From a virus, in IMG/VR virus record IMGVR_UViG_3300045747_000102, positions 1-57,928 of that record: a stretch of 57,928 nucleotides of DNA; one strand, written 5' to 3'. Position 1 is the stretch's first letter, and each line of letters begins with the position of its first letter. Below the pieces are notes generated by a model. That model saw only the letters and a program-made list of their open reading frames with translations, was not told where the DNA came from and ran no database searches. The position numbers and the translations under genes are program-made. Shown here piece by piece: positions 20,397 to 30,526 of the stretch.

Positions 20397-22327
20397 TATG
20401 CTAATTCCTTCTTAACGGCAGCCTTCAGTGCTAAGTTGGAAGCCGTATAGTTATAGTGGACAACGAGTTCATTCACCTGAGTCTTGGTCTCTAGAAGCAG
20501 TTCATCATAGTAATTTACTACAACATAGAAACTCTTGTTCTGGACGGCAGGAGCTGTATATCGTGTGATTCCAAAGTATTTATCGGGAAGATCTTTGAAT
20601 CTACTCACGGTTTGGACATTTTGATCCATATCGATGTATTCTATAGTCCGTTCAAAGACGTCATCAGCCTGACCTGTAGCATACACAGAATTTCCTACGG
20701 CATATAGATCCACACCTGGTAGTGGTTTTGAGAATGCATAAGCCGTGACTGGATATGGAGCAACCCAAGAAGTGGTGAATGGAACGAATTCCGTGGCTTC
20801 CTGAGTAGTGCCTGTAATTTCTGGGAAGTCACCAATAACATGCATGACCCCAGTCTGTACTTGAGACTGAGAACCAGACAGAGCAACTTGACGTTCTGGA
20901 TATACTCCACCAGGTCTTACAATAGACTGAACACCAGTAATTGGCGTACCTGTAATCTGACCACCGGTTGTTCCAATTGTACCAGCAAGAGCTGTAATTG
21001 TATTAGAACCTAGCAGTGCAGATTCGGTGTTGAATGAAGCAGGAGAACCAGGTGTAACTGTGGACTGAGCACCAGTCAGAGCAACCGAGATCTGTTTAAG
21101 AACATTGCCGAGAGTAGCAGAAGAACTTACACCAGTAAGAGCAAATATTCTTGATGCGGTTAGCGAACCAGCAGAAGAATTGATCGTAGCTGATGTCAGT
21201 GGTATGAATGCTCCCTGAAGTCCAGTTACAATTCCAGTAGATACAGTAGACTGAGAACCAGTAAGAGCAATATTGACTATCTGTGCAGGTACTTCAATAC
21301 CGGTAGATACAGTAGACTGAACACCGGTCAGTGCATAGGTATTAGTCTTGGCAATAGAACCAGAAGAAACTGTGGACTGAACACCAGTAAGTGCTGATGA
21401 TGCTACCGCAGCTGCTGTAAGAGTTCCTGCCGTATTGGTAGTTTGTTTACCTGTAAGTGCTGTAGAAGTTACCTGAGCACCAGTTAGAGTTCCAGCTGAT
21501 TCGGTAGACTGAACACCAGTAAGAGCAGTAGAAGTTACCTGGGCTGTGGTCAGAGTTCCAGCAGATTCTACTGATTGTACACCAGTGAGTGCCTTACTGA
21601 CCGTCTGAGCATCTGTTACAGAAGAAACAGATACTGTAGACTGAACACCAGTGAGTGCTTTAGATACCCCTTGAGCAGAAGTTAGAGTTCCAGATGTAAC
21701 TGTGGACTGAATGCCATTCAGTGCAGTAGAGGTTACCTGAGCAGAAGTAAGAATTCCAACCGAAGCTGTAGATTGGAAACCAGTTAGGGCTGTGGTAGTT
21801 GTCTGTGTTGTTCCGACAGATCCGGTAGCCGCGGTAGATTGGAAACCAGTTAGTGCTCGGGTGACTGCCTGAGAACCAGTAAGAGTTCCTGTGCCTGCTG
21901 TGGACTGAACACCAGTAATAGCAAAAGTTATTACCTGAGAACCGGTTAGAGTACCAGCAGATTCAGTAGATTGGGCACCAGTAAGTGCTCGGGAAACGGT
22001 CTGTGTCCCGGTTAGAGTTCCGGTAGATGCTGCTGATTGGAAACCAGTCAGAACTGTGGAAGTTGCCTGGCCAGTACTAAGAGTTCCAGTAGAAACTGTA
22101 ACTTGTTTACCGGTAAGTACAGAAGTTTGAGCTGCGCCACCAGTAATGGTGCCTACTTGAGCTGTAGATTGGAAACCAGTAAGCGCTTTAGATACTGCTT
22201 GAGTACCAGTAAGAGTACCTACCTGAGCTGTAGATTGGAAACCCGATAGATTGACTGTAATGTCGCCTGATACGACATTTAGCCCACCTAGTGAGAACGA
22301 ACCTAATGAGCCGGAACCAAAAGACAT
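20396..22327 (-). CDS. LTG-QST repeat tail protein, 643 aa
   Basis: From residue about 25 to 450 the protein is made of about 18 copies of a 23-24 residue repeat, ALTGxQSTxSxGTLTxxQ. The C-terminal 180 residues are non-repetitive (GDFPEITGTTQEATEFVPF onwards) and aromatic. Such Ser/Thr/Gly repeats are known from phage tail-fibre shafts. It is likely a fibre or baseplate-attached shaft, with the C-terminal domain used for assembly. Confidence 0.75.
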   Translation of the reverse strand: MSFGSGSLGSFSLGGLNVVSGDITVNLSGFQSTAQVGTLTGTQAVSKALTGFQSTAQVGTITGGAAQTSVLTGKQVTVSTGTLSTGQATSTVLTGFQSAASTGTLTGTQTVSRALTGAQSTESAGTLTGSQVITFAITGVQSTAGTGTLTGSQAVTRALTGFQSTAATGSVGTTQTTTTALTGFQSTASVGILTSAQVTSTALNGIQSTVTSGTLTSAQGVSKALTGVQSTVSVSSVTDAQTVSKALTGVQSVESAGTLTTAQVTSTALTGVQSTESAGTLTGAQVTSTALTGKQTTNTAGTLTAAAVASSALTGVQSTVSSGSIAKTNTYALTGVQSTVSTGIEVPAQIVNIALTGSQSTVSTGIVTGLQGAFIPLTSATINSSAGSLTASRIFALTGVSSSATLGNVLKQISVALTGAQSTVTPGSPASFNTESALLGSNTITALAGTIGTTGGQITGTPITGVQSIVRPGGVYPERQVALSGSQSQVQTGVMHVIGDFPEITGTTQEATEFVPFTTSWVAPYPVTAYAFSKPLPGVDLYAVGNSVYATGQADDVFERTIEYIDMDQNVQTVSRFKDLPDKYFGITRYTAPAVQNKSFYVVVNYYDELLLETKTQVNELVVHYNYTASNLALKAAVKKELA

Positions 22328-22333
22328 TTAGTC

Positions 22334-25300
22334 CTACTTTCCGATAAGTTCGTTTAGTTTTCTATTTGTTTCGGCCAATTCAGCTCTTAGAATTTCTATG
22401 ATCGACTTCATTTCTACCACTTCTTTTGCAAGCTCCACGGCAGAAACCATAGCAGCATTGCCGTAGGCAACAGAAAGATGTTCACCATCTAAAACTGCTT
22501 CTGGAAGAAGAGTTTGCAAGCTCTGAGCTGATACACCAACCTGTCTTAAATCATTATCAATCCGAGTATAAGAACCGTGTTTGATGTCTGCAAGTTGTTC
22601 AACAAAGTTAGTAGCAAGAGGAGCCCAGTCTTTCTTTAATCTTTCATCTGAATATGCTGTTACATTGCCTGTAGCAACAAAGCTGCCACCCGCATTAACT
22701 TGAGCACCATCGCCACAAAGTTGAACTGTTCCATTAGATAAATTCCATGCGAATGGTCTAAATGTATTCCACGATGCTGTGTTTGCTGCAGCTTGTGTAG
22801 TTTGAACAGCGGATGATAGTAAGTAAACATTAGATCCATCATTACGTATCATTGCATTGTACCACGTCGAAGCAGAACCGGCAACTGCATGGAACTGTCC
22901 AACTGATGGAGTTCCTGATCCAATGAAGACCGTACCTGTATATGCATTGGCAGTATTCAGAGCATTGGCAGTTGCCGCAGTACCATCAATAGATGTAATG
23001 CCAGTAAGAGCAATAGCAGCCGAAGCTCTGTTATGAGCAATAGATGTGGTACCAATGAAAAATGTCGCAGAAGGTGCTACATAGTTAGTACCTGCAACAA
23101 AGTTTGCAGCACGGTAATCTGATGCATAATTAGAATTAGCAGAATTGTCGCCGGTATTTGTACCTGAACTTGAACCAGAAAAGTTGGCTGAATTGAATGT
23201 TCCAGCTACATAACCACCTGCAGTCATGACACCGGTCGTGGGAACAAAAGATAACTTTGTTCCGGATGTCATTATTGCCTGTGCTCCACCGTTACCAATA
23301 GAAGATACCCAGACAGGATAATATGAAGCAGATGCAACAACGTTGTCAGAGATGTAAGATGAGCTCGATACGCCGGAAAAACCGGCTGTAAGTCCTGATG
23401 CAACACCAGTACAGTTAGTTAGTACACCCGATGCTGGTGTACCTAGAGCACTATTTGTTGTTAGGGCACCAACTTGAGCTGCCGTAGGTGCAGACCAAGC
23501 ACCATTACCGTTCAACCAAAGAGCCGTATTTGAAGCACCCTGTGTAGTAACAATACCAGAGGTTGTACCGTTCAGTGTTGCAATATTATGAACGTGATCT
23601 GATCTGGCAACCAGTGTAGAAGTACCAACAGCTGCTGTTCCAATAGCGGCCGGGGCAGCAGTAGCTAATTGACCGATCTGAGCATTTGAAATTGTAGCTG
23701 TCACTGTTTCAAATGCTGTTGCCTGGAAGCCAATAGACCAACCAGAATTCATCAATACAGTCCGGCCATTATATCCAACTAAACATTCAGTCACAAAAAT
23801 TTGTGGATACGACCAAACAGTTCCGAGTTCACCGATGTAAATCACGGCCTTGCCTCCAGCGGTGTAACCTAAACGAACTGTGTAGTTTAAGTTTACACCG
23901 GCTGGAGCTGTTATATAAGCAAATGGATTGTTTGCCCAAGTATTTCCTGTAGCATATGCATAACCGCCTGCATCAACCTCAAATGCTGTATTAGCTCCAT
24001 AAAGATAAATTTTTATTTTTACCCGCATCATAGAGTCTAACATACCTACGGGTAGTGTAATTGCTATAGCACCGGTCTGAGATGAAGTATTTGTTACATA
24101 ATAGCCGCCACCTGGATTGACTGTTCTTGCATATGACGTATCTGTAACACCACCAGCACCCATACGGAGTCCACCATTGGACATGAATGTACCAGCAACA
24201 ACTTCTGTATTACCTAGACCTGCCGTAATTTCTGTATTAGCATTTCTTACACCAACTGCTGGATCAACCCAATAACTTCTGATGCCACCTGTATTGATCA
24301 AGTTGGCACCAGCATCCTGGAGTGTAAACATTCTAGAGATACCAAGGCCGGCAGCAGCTGTGCCTGTTGATTTTCTGATTATCTGTGAGCCACTTGGAAC
24401 ATCCGTAGTACCAGCAGATGAATAGACCGAACGATAACCATCGCCATTGATAGAGAATATAGGTGTTGCATATGCATTTCTGAACACAAAGCCGCGGTTC
24501 GTACCGTTGGTCATTGTGAAATACATGTTGTAATCCGATGTACTTTCACCAGGAATTCTACCACCATATGTAGTATCAGCAGAGGTTGACATCATCATAC
24601 CATAGCTAAGAGCGGAGCCACCCCAGAAACCGTAACCGTAGTTATTGGCAGCTTTTGTGTATATGCCGTTGGTATTGAATCCATGAGTTATACCATCGGT
24701 AGAACCCGAAGCATACATCACAAGTGTACCGGTACCAGAATTCGTAATAGTTGGAATGCCTGCACCGTATACACCACCCCAGGAAATATTCAAACCAGAG
24801 TTCAGTGTGAGACCTTGTGTTCCGCGAACTGTCAATCCAGTATCAGTTACTTCGGCCGCAACAGCTGTATTCCAAAGTCCGGGTACCAGTTTGATAGTTT
24901 TGCTGGCAGCATTGGGGCTAATTATCATGTTGCCGATGCCATTGGTGATCAAAGAATCACCTGCAACTGCATTAGCTAATGCGCCAGCAAATAAATTTAA
25001 ATTGAAGACGCCGCCGCCAGCAGTTGTATTTGTGAACGTAACTGGAGTTGTGTAGCTTGCATTAGCTCCAGACAGACTCATCGTAACACCATTGATGTTA
25101 TATGGGAACGTAGTCTGCATGTTTGATGCGACTGTGAGCCAAGAATTCAAAGTTCCGACACCGGAAGCATTAGTCCGAGCAAAGTATAGCAGACCGTTAG
25201 CAGGTGCCATCCCAATTGTCGAATATGTGGTGTTGTCTGGCTTCAGTGCCATAACAGAATACGATAATGCCCAACCAGATGTTGCATCCGAGAAACCACC

Positions 25301-26224
25301 TAGCCATGCACCAATATTGCCAGCTGTAACCAAGTTAGTGGCAGACGCTGTAAGAGAACCGATCGGTAATGTACCGGTAAGACCTGCAGAAGATATTCTA
25401 AACTTTTCGGTAGTTGTTCCGTTTACCCCATTACCGGTCTGGAATCCAATCGCAGTTGCTTGGTTGTAGATCTTGATACCAGAATTGTATACGTTAGCAT
25501 CAACTGCACCAAGATCAAGATAACCACCTTGAGCAGTTACACCATAACCACGTACGGAACCACCATAGGTCTGACCAAGTACGTTGTCGGTTAGATAAAG
25601 TCTGGCTGTAGCAGCTTCATAGATTGTAACGCGGCCGTTGGTGCCCAAACCGGTAGAAGTATTGACACCCACATTACCAGAGCCATCAACGCGGACACGC
25701 TCGGTATTATTCGTACCGAAAGTCAGCGGAGTATTTGCTCTGTTCCAGACGTAAGTCATTGCAGAGTCTTGAATGATGTCAAATGATGCTCCAGTCAACG
25801 GAGTTGATCCATGTCCGGCCAGAGATAGATAAGAAGATTGACCAGTAATAGAGCGAACAGCTACCACATTTGGACCAGCTGTGGGCACAGAAACATCTAG
25901 TTTATAAACAGGAGAAGCCGTACCGATACCGACATTGCCACCGTACTGAGCAAGTTTGATTGTTCCAGTATCTAGCACTTCAATGCTTGGCATACCAGAG
26001 ATGTCATTCACCGAGAAGATTGAACCAGACAGAGTATTAGCGACAGAGAATAGTTGACCAGCCGAACCTTCTAAAGAAATAGTTCCTGACTGTGTTGGAT
26101 AGACTCTAAGTGAAATTGGGAATGGACCCGTAGACGATGTGGCACCGGTAAAGACAATCTTGGGGTCATCTGTGGCCGATCCCACATTCGGAGTGATTAC
26201 GATGTTTTTGTCAGTAAGTGCCAT
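22334..26224 (-). CDS. Tail fibre with C-terminal S74 chaperone domain, 1296 aa
   Basis: Long Gly/Thr/Ser/Asn-rich fibre with a C-terminal intramolecular chaperone (peptidase S74) at about residues 1191-1296. The autoproteolytic site YSDERLKK contains the Ser (1192) and Lys five residues later of the Ser-Lys dyad, and the trailing coiled coil ends ETNRKLNELIGK. In this family the chaperone trimerises the fibre and cuts itself off just before the Ser. The N-terminal 110 residues probably bind the virion. It is likely a receptor-binding fibre. Confidence 0.9.
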   Translation of the reverse strand: MALTDKNIVITPNVGSATDDPKIVFTGATSSTGPFPISLRVYPTQSGTISLEGSAGQLFSVANTLSGSIFSVNDISGMPSIEVLDTGTIKLAQYGGNVGIGTASPVYKLDVSVPTAGPNVVAVRSITGQSSYLSLAGHGSTPLTGASFDIIQDSAMTYVWNRANTPLTFGTNNTERVRVDGSGNVGVNTSTGLGTNGRVTIYEAATARLYLTDNVLGQTYGGSVRGYGVTAQGGYLDLGAVDANVYNSGIKIYNQATAIGFQTGNGVNGTTTEKFRISSAGLTGTLPIGSLTASATNLVTAGNIGAWLGGFSDATSGWALSYSVMALKPDNTTYSTIGMAPANGLLYFARTNASGVGTLNSWLTVASNMQTTFPYNINGVTMSLSGANASYTTPVTFTNTTAGGGVFNLNLFAGALANAVAGDSLITNGIGNMIISPNAASKTIKLVPGLWNTAVAAEVTDTGLTVRGTQGLTLNSGLNISWGGVYGAGIPTITNSGTGTLVMYASGSTDGITHGFNTNGIYTKAANNYGYGFWGGSALSYGMMMSTSADTTYGGRIPGESTSDYNMYFTMTNGTNRGFVFRNAYATPIFSINGDGYRSVYSSAGTTDVPSGSQIIRKSTGTAAAGLGISRMFTLQDAGANLINTGGIRSYWVDPAVGVRNANTEITAGLGNTEVVAGTFMSNGGLRMGAGGVTDTSYARTVNPGGGYYVTNTSSQTGAIAITLPVGMLDSMMRVKIKIYLYGANTAFEVDAGGYAYATGNTWANNPFAYITAPAGVNLNYTVRLGYTAGGKAVIYIGELGTVWSYPQIFVTECLVGYNGRTVLMNSGWSIGFQATAFETVTATISNAQIGQLATAAPAAIGTAAVGTSTLVARSDHVHNIATLNGTTSGIVTTQGASNTALWLNGNGAWSAPTAAQVGALTTNSALGTPASGVLTNCTGVASGLTAGFSGVSSSSYISDNVVASASYYPVWVSSIGNGGAQAIMTSGTKLSFVPTTGVMTAGGYVAGTFNSANFSGSSSGTNTGDNSANSNYASDYRAANFVAGTNYVAPSATFFIGTTSIAHNRASAAIALTGITSIDGTAATANALNTANAYTGTVFIGSGTPSVGQFHAVAGSASTWYNAMIRNDGSNVYLLSSAVQTTQAAANTASWNTFRPFAWNLSNGTVQLCGDGAQVNAGGSFVATGNVTAYSDERLKKDWAPLATNFVEQLADIKHGSYTRIDNDLRQVGVSAQSLQTLLPEAVLDGEHLSVAYGNAAMVSAVELAKEVVEMKSIIEILRAELAETNRKLNELIGK

Positions 26225-26248
26225 GTATAAATCCTATTGCGTATGCTA

Positions 26249-26256
26249 TATTTAAT
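26249..26256 (-). promoter_or_regulatory. Late-type promoter
   Basis: ATTAAATA on the minus strand, 25 nt upstream of the ATG of the S74 fibre gene. Confidence 0.6.
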
Positions 26257-27648
26257 TCAAATTCCGTACCGACCTCTAAGTGCATAAAAGTTCTGTTTGA
26301 CCTCGTCTGGAAGTAATGCTCGTGAGTAGATTGAGAACTGACCGAGTTTTCCCGAGTAAGTGGCAAAAGTACCAAGTCCTGCAGCCATGAAAGCATTCGT
26401 ATATCCTGCAGTAGTAAATGCAGTCTGTGTTGCATTGATACTTACTGAGCTATTAAGAACACCATTTAGATACACCAAGACTTTTGGTACACCAGATGTA
26501 GTAGAACCGAATCGGTCAAATACGACACAGACGTGATTCCACTGAGTATTCGTAAAGCCACCGACCCAGTTTATCTGACCTTCTAGATACGTGGGTCCAA
26601 TGAGGTAATAGATACCATCAGCACCGATACCGAATCTGAATCCATTGGCATCCGCAGTATTTGAGTAAAGCAGACCTTGACCTACAGCAGTAGGAGCATT
26701 CTTGACCCAAGTATTGAAAGTGAAAGAAGCCAGAGCTGGTATAGGTGAAGGGAAGACCAAACCGACCAACGCAGAAGTTCCATTCAGACCAACATTAGAA
26801 GAGAAGTCAAAACAATTTGCTGCTCCATCTACTATCACAGGTGGAAAGCGCCGGACAGCTACACCAGATGATAGTCCCATAAGATCGGTGATTGTTGAAC
26901 CACAATTGTTTTGAAGTTGAGCAATCGTAGGTTCTGTGCCGTCCTTTAGATCTACACGAGGTTGGAACATCTCTATTGCTGAGGTTGCGTCTGTGCCGTA
27001 ATAGAAGAATGCACGGTGACCCATTGCAGTTGCATTAGATGGAAACTTCACATCATTGGGAACATTGCCACCAAGAGTGGATAGTTTAGCCGTTGTAGAG
27101 TAAACACCAGATTCAGCATGTGCCGTAGTACCAGTCCATGTAGATGGGAATATGTGACCGACGTAAAGATACCACTGATTTAGGACTAGTCCACCAATAC
27201 CAACATAATGCCAATAAGGATTTGTTTGGGATGCACCAGTACCTAGATCAAATGTATCACCCGTTCCATTTGTGTGTAAACCGAAGTAAGATGTTCCGGT
27301 AGTGGTTGCTGATATTCTACGAACCCAGACAGAGAATCTATATAGTTTCGTAGGATCGGCAGGGATAGTTCCGCCACCTTGATCCCAACCACCGTCTGCA
27401 GTGTTTAGTCCATCAGTCATACATTTCCAAACCATGCTTGAATTTCCCCATGGGTCTGTATCAAGTAGTCTTGTGTTTTCTGCAACAATAGAAACCATAG
27501 GATAACCAGTTGTCCCACCTGTACCTGCTGTCCAATAGTCCCATCTAATGAGAGAACGATTGCCGACATTGGATTCAACAGAAGCCGGGTCAACACAGCA
27601 TATTACATCTGTACCCCAGACAGGATCTGCCCCAGTTGTTATACTCAT
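26257..27648 (-). CDS. LamG-like adhesin, copy 3 of 3, 463 aa
   Basis: The C-terminal half is a concanavalin/LamG-type jelly roll (FTFNTWVKN, NHVCVVFDR, KVLVYLNGVLNSS, LGQFSIYSRALLPDEV) and ends QNFYALRGRYGI. The N-terminal half is a second beta domain. Two upstream neighbours share the ending. It probably binds a cell-surface glycan. It overlaps the upstream gene by 4 nt. Confidence 0.8.
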   Translation of the reverse strand: MSITTGADPVWGTDVICCVDPASVESNVGNRSLIRWDYWTAGTGGTTGYPMVSIVAENTRLLDTDPWGNSSMVWKCMTDGLNTADGGWDQGGGTIPADPTKLYRFSVWVRRISATTTGTSYFGLHTNGTGDTFDLGTGASQTNPYWHYVGIGGLVLNQWYLYVGHIFPSTWTGTTAHAESGVYSTTAKLSTLGGNVPNDVKFPSNATAMGHRAFFYYGTDATSAIEMFQPRVDLKDGTEPTIAQLQNNCGSTITDLMGLSSGVAVRRFPPVIVDGAANCFDFSSNVGLNGTSALVGLVFPSPIPALASFTFNTWVKNAPTAVGQGLLYSNTADANGFRFGIGADGIYYLIGPTYLEGQINWVGGFTNTQWNHVCVVFDRFGSTTSGVPKVLVYLNGVLNSSVSINATQTAFTTAGYTNAFMAAGLGTFATYSGKLGQFSIYSRALLPDEVKQNFYALRGRYGI

Positions 27649-28829
27649 ATTCCGTACCTTCCGCGAAGAGCAGTGAAGTTCTGTAGCACTTCATCGGCAG
27701 ACAATGCTCTAGAATAGATTTTTGCTGCAGATATTTTTCCATTGTGGCCGGTACCAGTTTCTGCCTGTTTTCCAATCCGAACGGAATATCCGGAACCGGC
27801 TGGCATTAGACCGACCTTGGCCAGTGAAGAAACTTGTACTCCATTTGCATAAAGTCTCATATTGATACCATCGTATGTCCCAACGAGATTTATCCAGGTA
27901 TTCAGTGCAGGTGTGTAAGATGTTGTTGTATCTGACGCACCAATGGTATGAACAAGCCACTGTATAGATGTCACGTCTGGATTATAAAAAATCCACCTGT
28001 CTGCGGTATCACCCAACTGATGCCAATCTGAGAATACTCGATTGCCAGCAGTTATAGATGCAAAATAAATCCACATATCTACTGTGATGACCCCAGTAGG
28101 TTTGATAGAAGTATTAGAACCACAATCTATAAAATCTGAACCACCAAAAGAAAAAGTACCATCAGATGCATATGTGAGACTAGTGGCTGTGAGAGTATTA
28201 TTGCCTGTCAGATCAACGAGTGCTTGTGTATTAGTTCTGATACCAGCTACATATGGGCTCAAGTATAAATTCTGCTCAAACTGAATGTCATATGCATCAA
28301 ATGTCTGATTCAAGAATGTAGCATCTGGAGCTGCTAGTCCAAAGTTAGCATATGCTCCCAAAGTAGGGCTGGTTGCATAGTTGAAATTTTCCGTGAGTTG
28401 GTACCAATCATTTCCAATTGCCACAGCTGATGTTGAATGCGTGGTGAATGTATTATTTGTTCCTTCTGGGTTACCCTTCGATGCATCAATGTACCATGCC
28501 GCCGCAGCACCAGGACCGTTGTACTTGATCTTACATGAGTAAGTATAGTTCACACCCGTAACCAAGCCGGTGCAATTTATTCTTGCTCGCGGAGTTGTGC
28601 CGGAAGCTGTTGTGATGGTGTATCTATTTACAGTTCTGGGTTGTCCAGCAGCATCAAGAGCAGTAACAGAGACTGGACCGGTACATGCAGTGTACACCGT
28701 TGAGACAAATGGTACAGTAGCAATTAGATTAGTCGTTGGAGCACCTTTCCAAGACTTCTGAGTATTGGACATATCCGTGTAAAGCACCAGACCGTTAGTA
28801 ACTATAGAGGGAGAATGAATTAAACTCAT
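27645..28829 (-). CDS. LamG-like adhesin, copy 2 of 3, 394 aa
   Basis: It starts SIVTNGLVLYTDMSNTQKSW, shared with copy 1, and has the LamG domain with WINLVGTYDGINMRLYANGV and ISAAKIYSRALSADEV, ending QNFTALRGRYGI. Virion adhesin by family and context. ATGA-coupled on both sides. Confidence 0.8.
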   Translation of the reverse strand: MSLIHSPSIVTNGLVLYTDMSNTQKSWKGAPTTNLIATVPFVSTVYTACTGPVSVTALDAAGQPRTVNRYTITTASGTTPRARINCTGLVTGVNYTYSCKIKYNGPGAAAAWYIDASKGNPEGTNNTFTTHSTSAVAIGNDWYQLTENFNYATSPTLGAYANFGLAAPDATFLNQTFDAYDIQFEQNLYLSPYVAGIRTNTQALVDLTGNNTLTATSLTYASDGTFSFGGSDFIDCGSNTSIKPTGVITVDMWIYFASITAGNRVFSDWHQLGDTADRWIFYNPDVTSIQWLVHTIGASDTTTSYTPALNTWINLVGTYDGINMRLYANGVQVSSLAKVGLMPAGSGYSVRIGKQAETGTGHNGKISAAKIYSRALSADEVLQNFTALRGRYGI

Positions 28830-30526
28830 AGTCCGAATCTCCCACGGGTTGCCGCAAAATTCTGTGTTACTTCCAATGCCGATAATGCTCTATTGTAAAC
28901 TCGTGTAATAGCAATAGAACCATTGAAAGGATAAGAAGATGCAATCGTTGCAGCAGAGCCACCATAACGACCGATGTACTGATTAGTTTGTCCTGTATTC
29001 ATTAAGCCCGTGACTGCATTTTGTGCCACCAATTTGCCGTTAACATAGATTGTCTTCAATCCAGATCCCACAGTTGTTACTAGCTGATTCCAGACACCAG
29101 CAGTGACATATGTCGCAGTAACAATAGAAGAATCTTGTGGTGTCAGACCTATAGTTCTAAAGTAGAAATTGCCCGAGACATCTAGAAAATTAGAATACTG
29201 AGTATTCACCTGACCCTTTTCAAATAAGAATCCAGACTGCAGTGTTAGAGTAGGTTTGAACCAAGTTTCCATTGTGACTGACTGAGTATCAAATGCGGTC
29301 GAAGTTGGCCATTCTACCCAATTTGATGATCCATTGTAAGAGTAAGTACCATCTGATGCATAAGTTAATGCCCCAGCTCGGGTAGGAATATTTGTGTTAG
29401 TCATATCAACTAAGCACTGCTCTGTAGTTCTGAATCCGGATGCTTGGAATGGACTTACATTAGGTGAGGCTTCTATCTGTGAGCAAGCAAGGTCCCAAGA
29501 GGATGCGGCATAAGCTGCAATACCACCGGCAATTTCTCGGTTGATGTTATACTCCATGGCCGATGCAACTGAAGTACAAGTAACCGTGAAGAATACTCGA
29601 ACCCAGCCGTTGTCATGGTATTGGACACCAGAATTGGTAATCGTTCCGATAGCAGTTAAAGCAACTGATGTAGCAGAAGTCCAGGTGATTGTGACTCCGT
29701 TATACCCAGAAGGTGCTCCGTATACATAACTTGTGAAGTTAATTTTCGTATCACCAGAGACCCATTTGAAAAATGTCGAGCATGTATACGGCATACCAAC
29801 TGTGGGTATGTAAGTCCGAGTGTATGCCTGAGCACCAGCACCAACACCAGAATTGATATATCTATCGGCAGTAGTAAATCCAAAAGGATCCACACCAACA
29901 TCGGTAGTCGTAGTTACATAGGTAGAAACACCCCAAGAATTGACTGAGGTTGGATAAGGGTGTAAATTTACGGTATTTGTTCCAGCAAATGGAGTGGCAA
30001 AAGCAGACTGCTCTACTTGTACATTTGCTATAAGGACATACCCAGCAGTTGAGGCAGATAACATGTAAGCTAGAACACGAGCATTAGTTGTACCTGCAGC
30101 TACATGGCCGTTATACACCAACCGTTGCCAAGTTCCTTTTTTAGTCAGATCGTAGTAGATACCAGATCCGGCCGCTGCCTGTTCATTGTACATAGCAACA
30201 GCAGTACCGGTATAATCAGGAGAGACATATATTTCCATCTGATATGAATACTGAGTACCAATGACAACGGTTATATCACGGCCGTGGTACCGATTGCCTA
30301 AGGTATATGCATCAAAGCGGAAACAAGTTTTACTTGGGTCTCGTGGATCTGTGACCCATGTACCGCCGGCAGAGCCATTTACTGGGTGGTAAGTTCTAGA
30401 GGCAAAGTCACCGTCTGCATACATGTTTTGCACGGGTTTACCCAAGAAAGATTTCTTACTGTTACCCATGTCGTGGTGTAGCACCAGACCGTTGGTAACT
30501 ATTTGTGGGTTATATGAAGTGCTCAT
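28826..30526 (-). CDS. LamG-like adhesin, copy 1 of 3, 566 aa
   Basis: It begins PQIVTNGLVLHHDMGNSKKS, has two inner jelly-roll-like regions, then the LamG domain (MWNQ-type strand WNQLVTTVGSGLKTIYVNG, IAITRVYNRALSALEV) and ends QNFAATRGRFGL. The largest of the three paralogs, with an extra internal carbohydrate-binding-like domain. ATGA-coupled. Confidence 0.8.
   Translation of the reverse strand: MSTSYNPQIVTNGLVLHHDMGNSKKSFLGKPVQNMYADGDFASRTYHPVNGSAGGTWVTDPRDPSKTCFRFDAYTLGNRYHGRDITVVIGTQYSYQMEIYVSPDYTGTAVAMYNEQAAAGSGIYYDLTKKGTWQRLVYNGHVAAGTTNARVLAYMLSASTAGYVLIANVQVEQSAFATPFAGTNTVNLHPYPTSVNSWGVSTYVTTTTDVGVDPFGFTTADRYINSGVGAGAQAYTRTYIPTVGMPYTCSTFFKWVSGDTKINFTSYVYGAPSGYNGVTITWTSATSVALTAIGTITNSGVQYHDNGWVRVFFTVTCTSVASAMEYNINREIAGGIAAYAASSWDLACSQIEASPNVSPFQASGFRTTEQCLVDMTNTNIPTRAGALTYASDGTYSYNGSSNWVEWPTSTAFDTQSVTMETWFKPTLTLQSGFLFEKGQVNTQYSNFLDVSGNFYFRTIGLTPQDSSIVTATYVTAGVWNQLVTTVGSGLKTIYVNGKLVAQNAVTGLMNTGQTNQYIGRYGGSAATIASSYPFNGSIAITRVYNRALSALEVTQNFAATRGRFGL

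Noticed and set aside
24683-25469. Several + strand open frames over the S74 fibre gene
   Set aside because: They mirror the Gly/Thr-rich fibre coding sequence and have no start signals.
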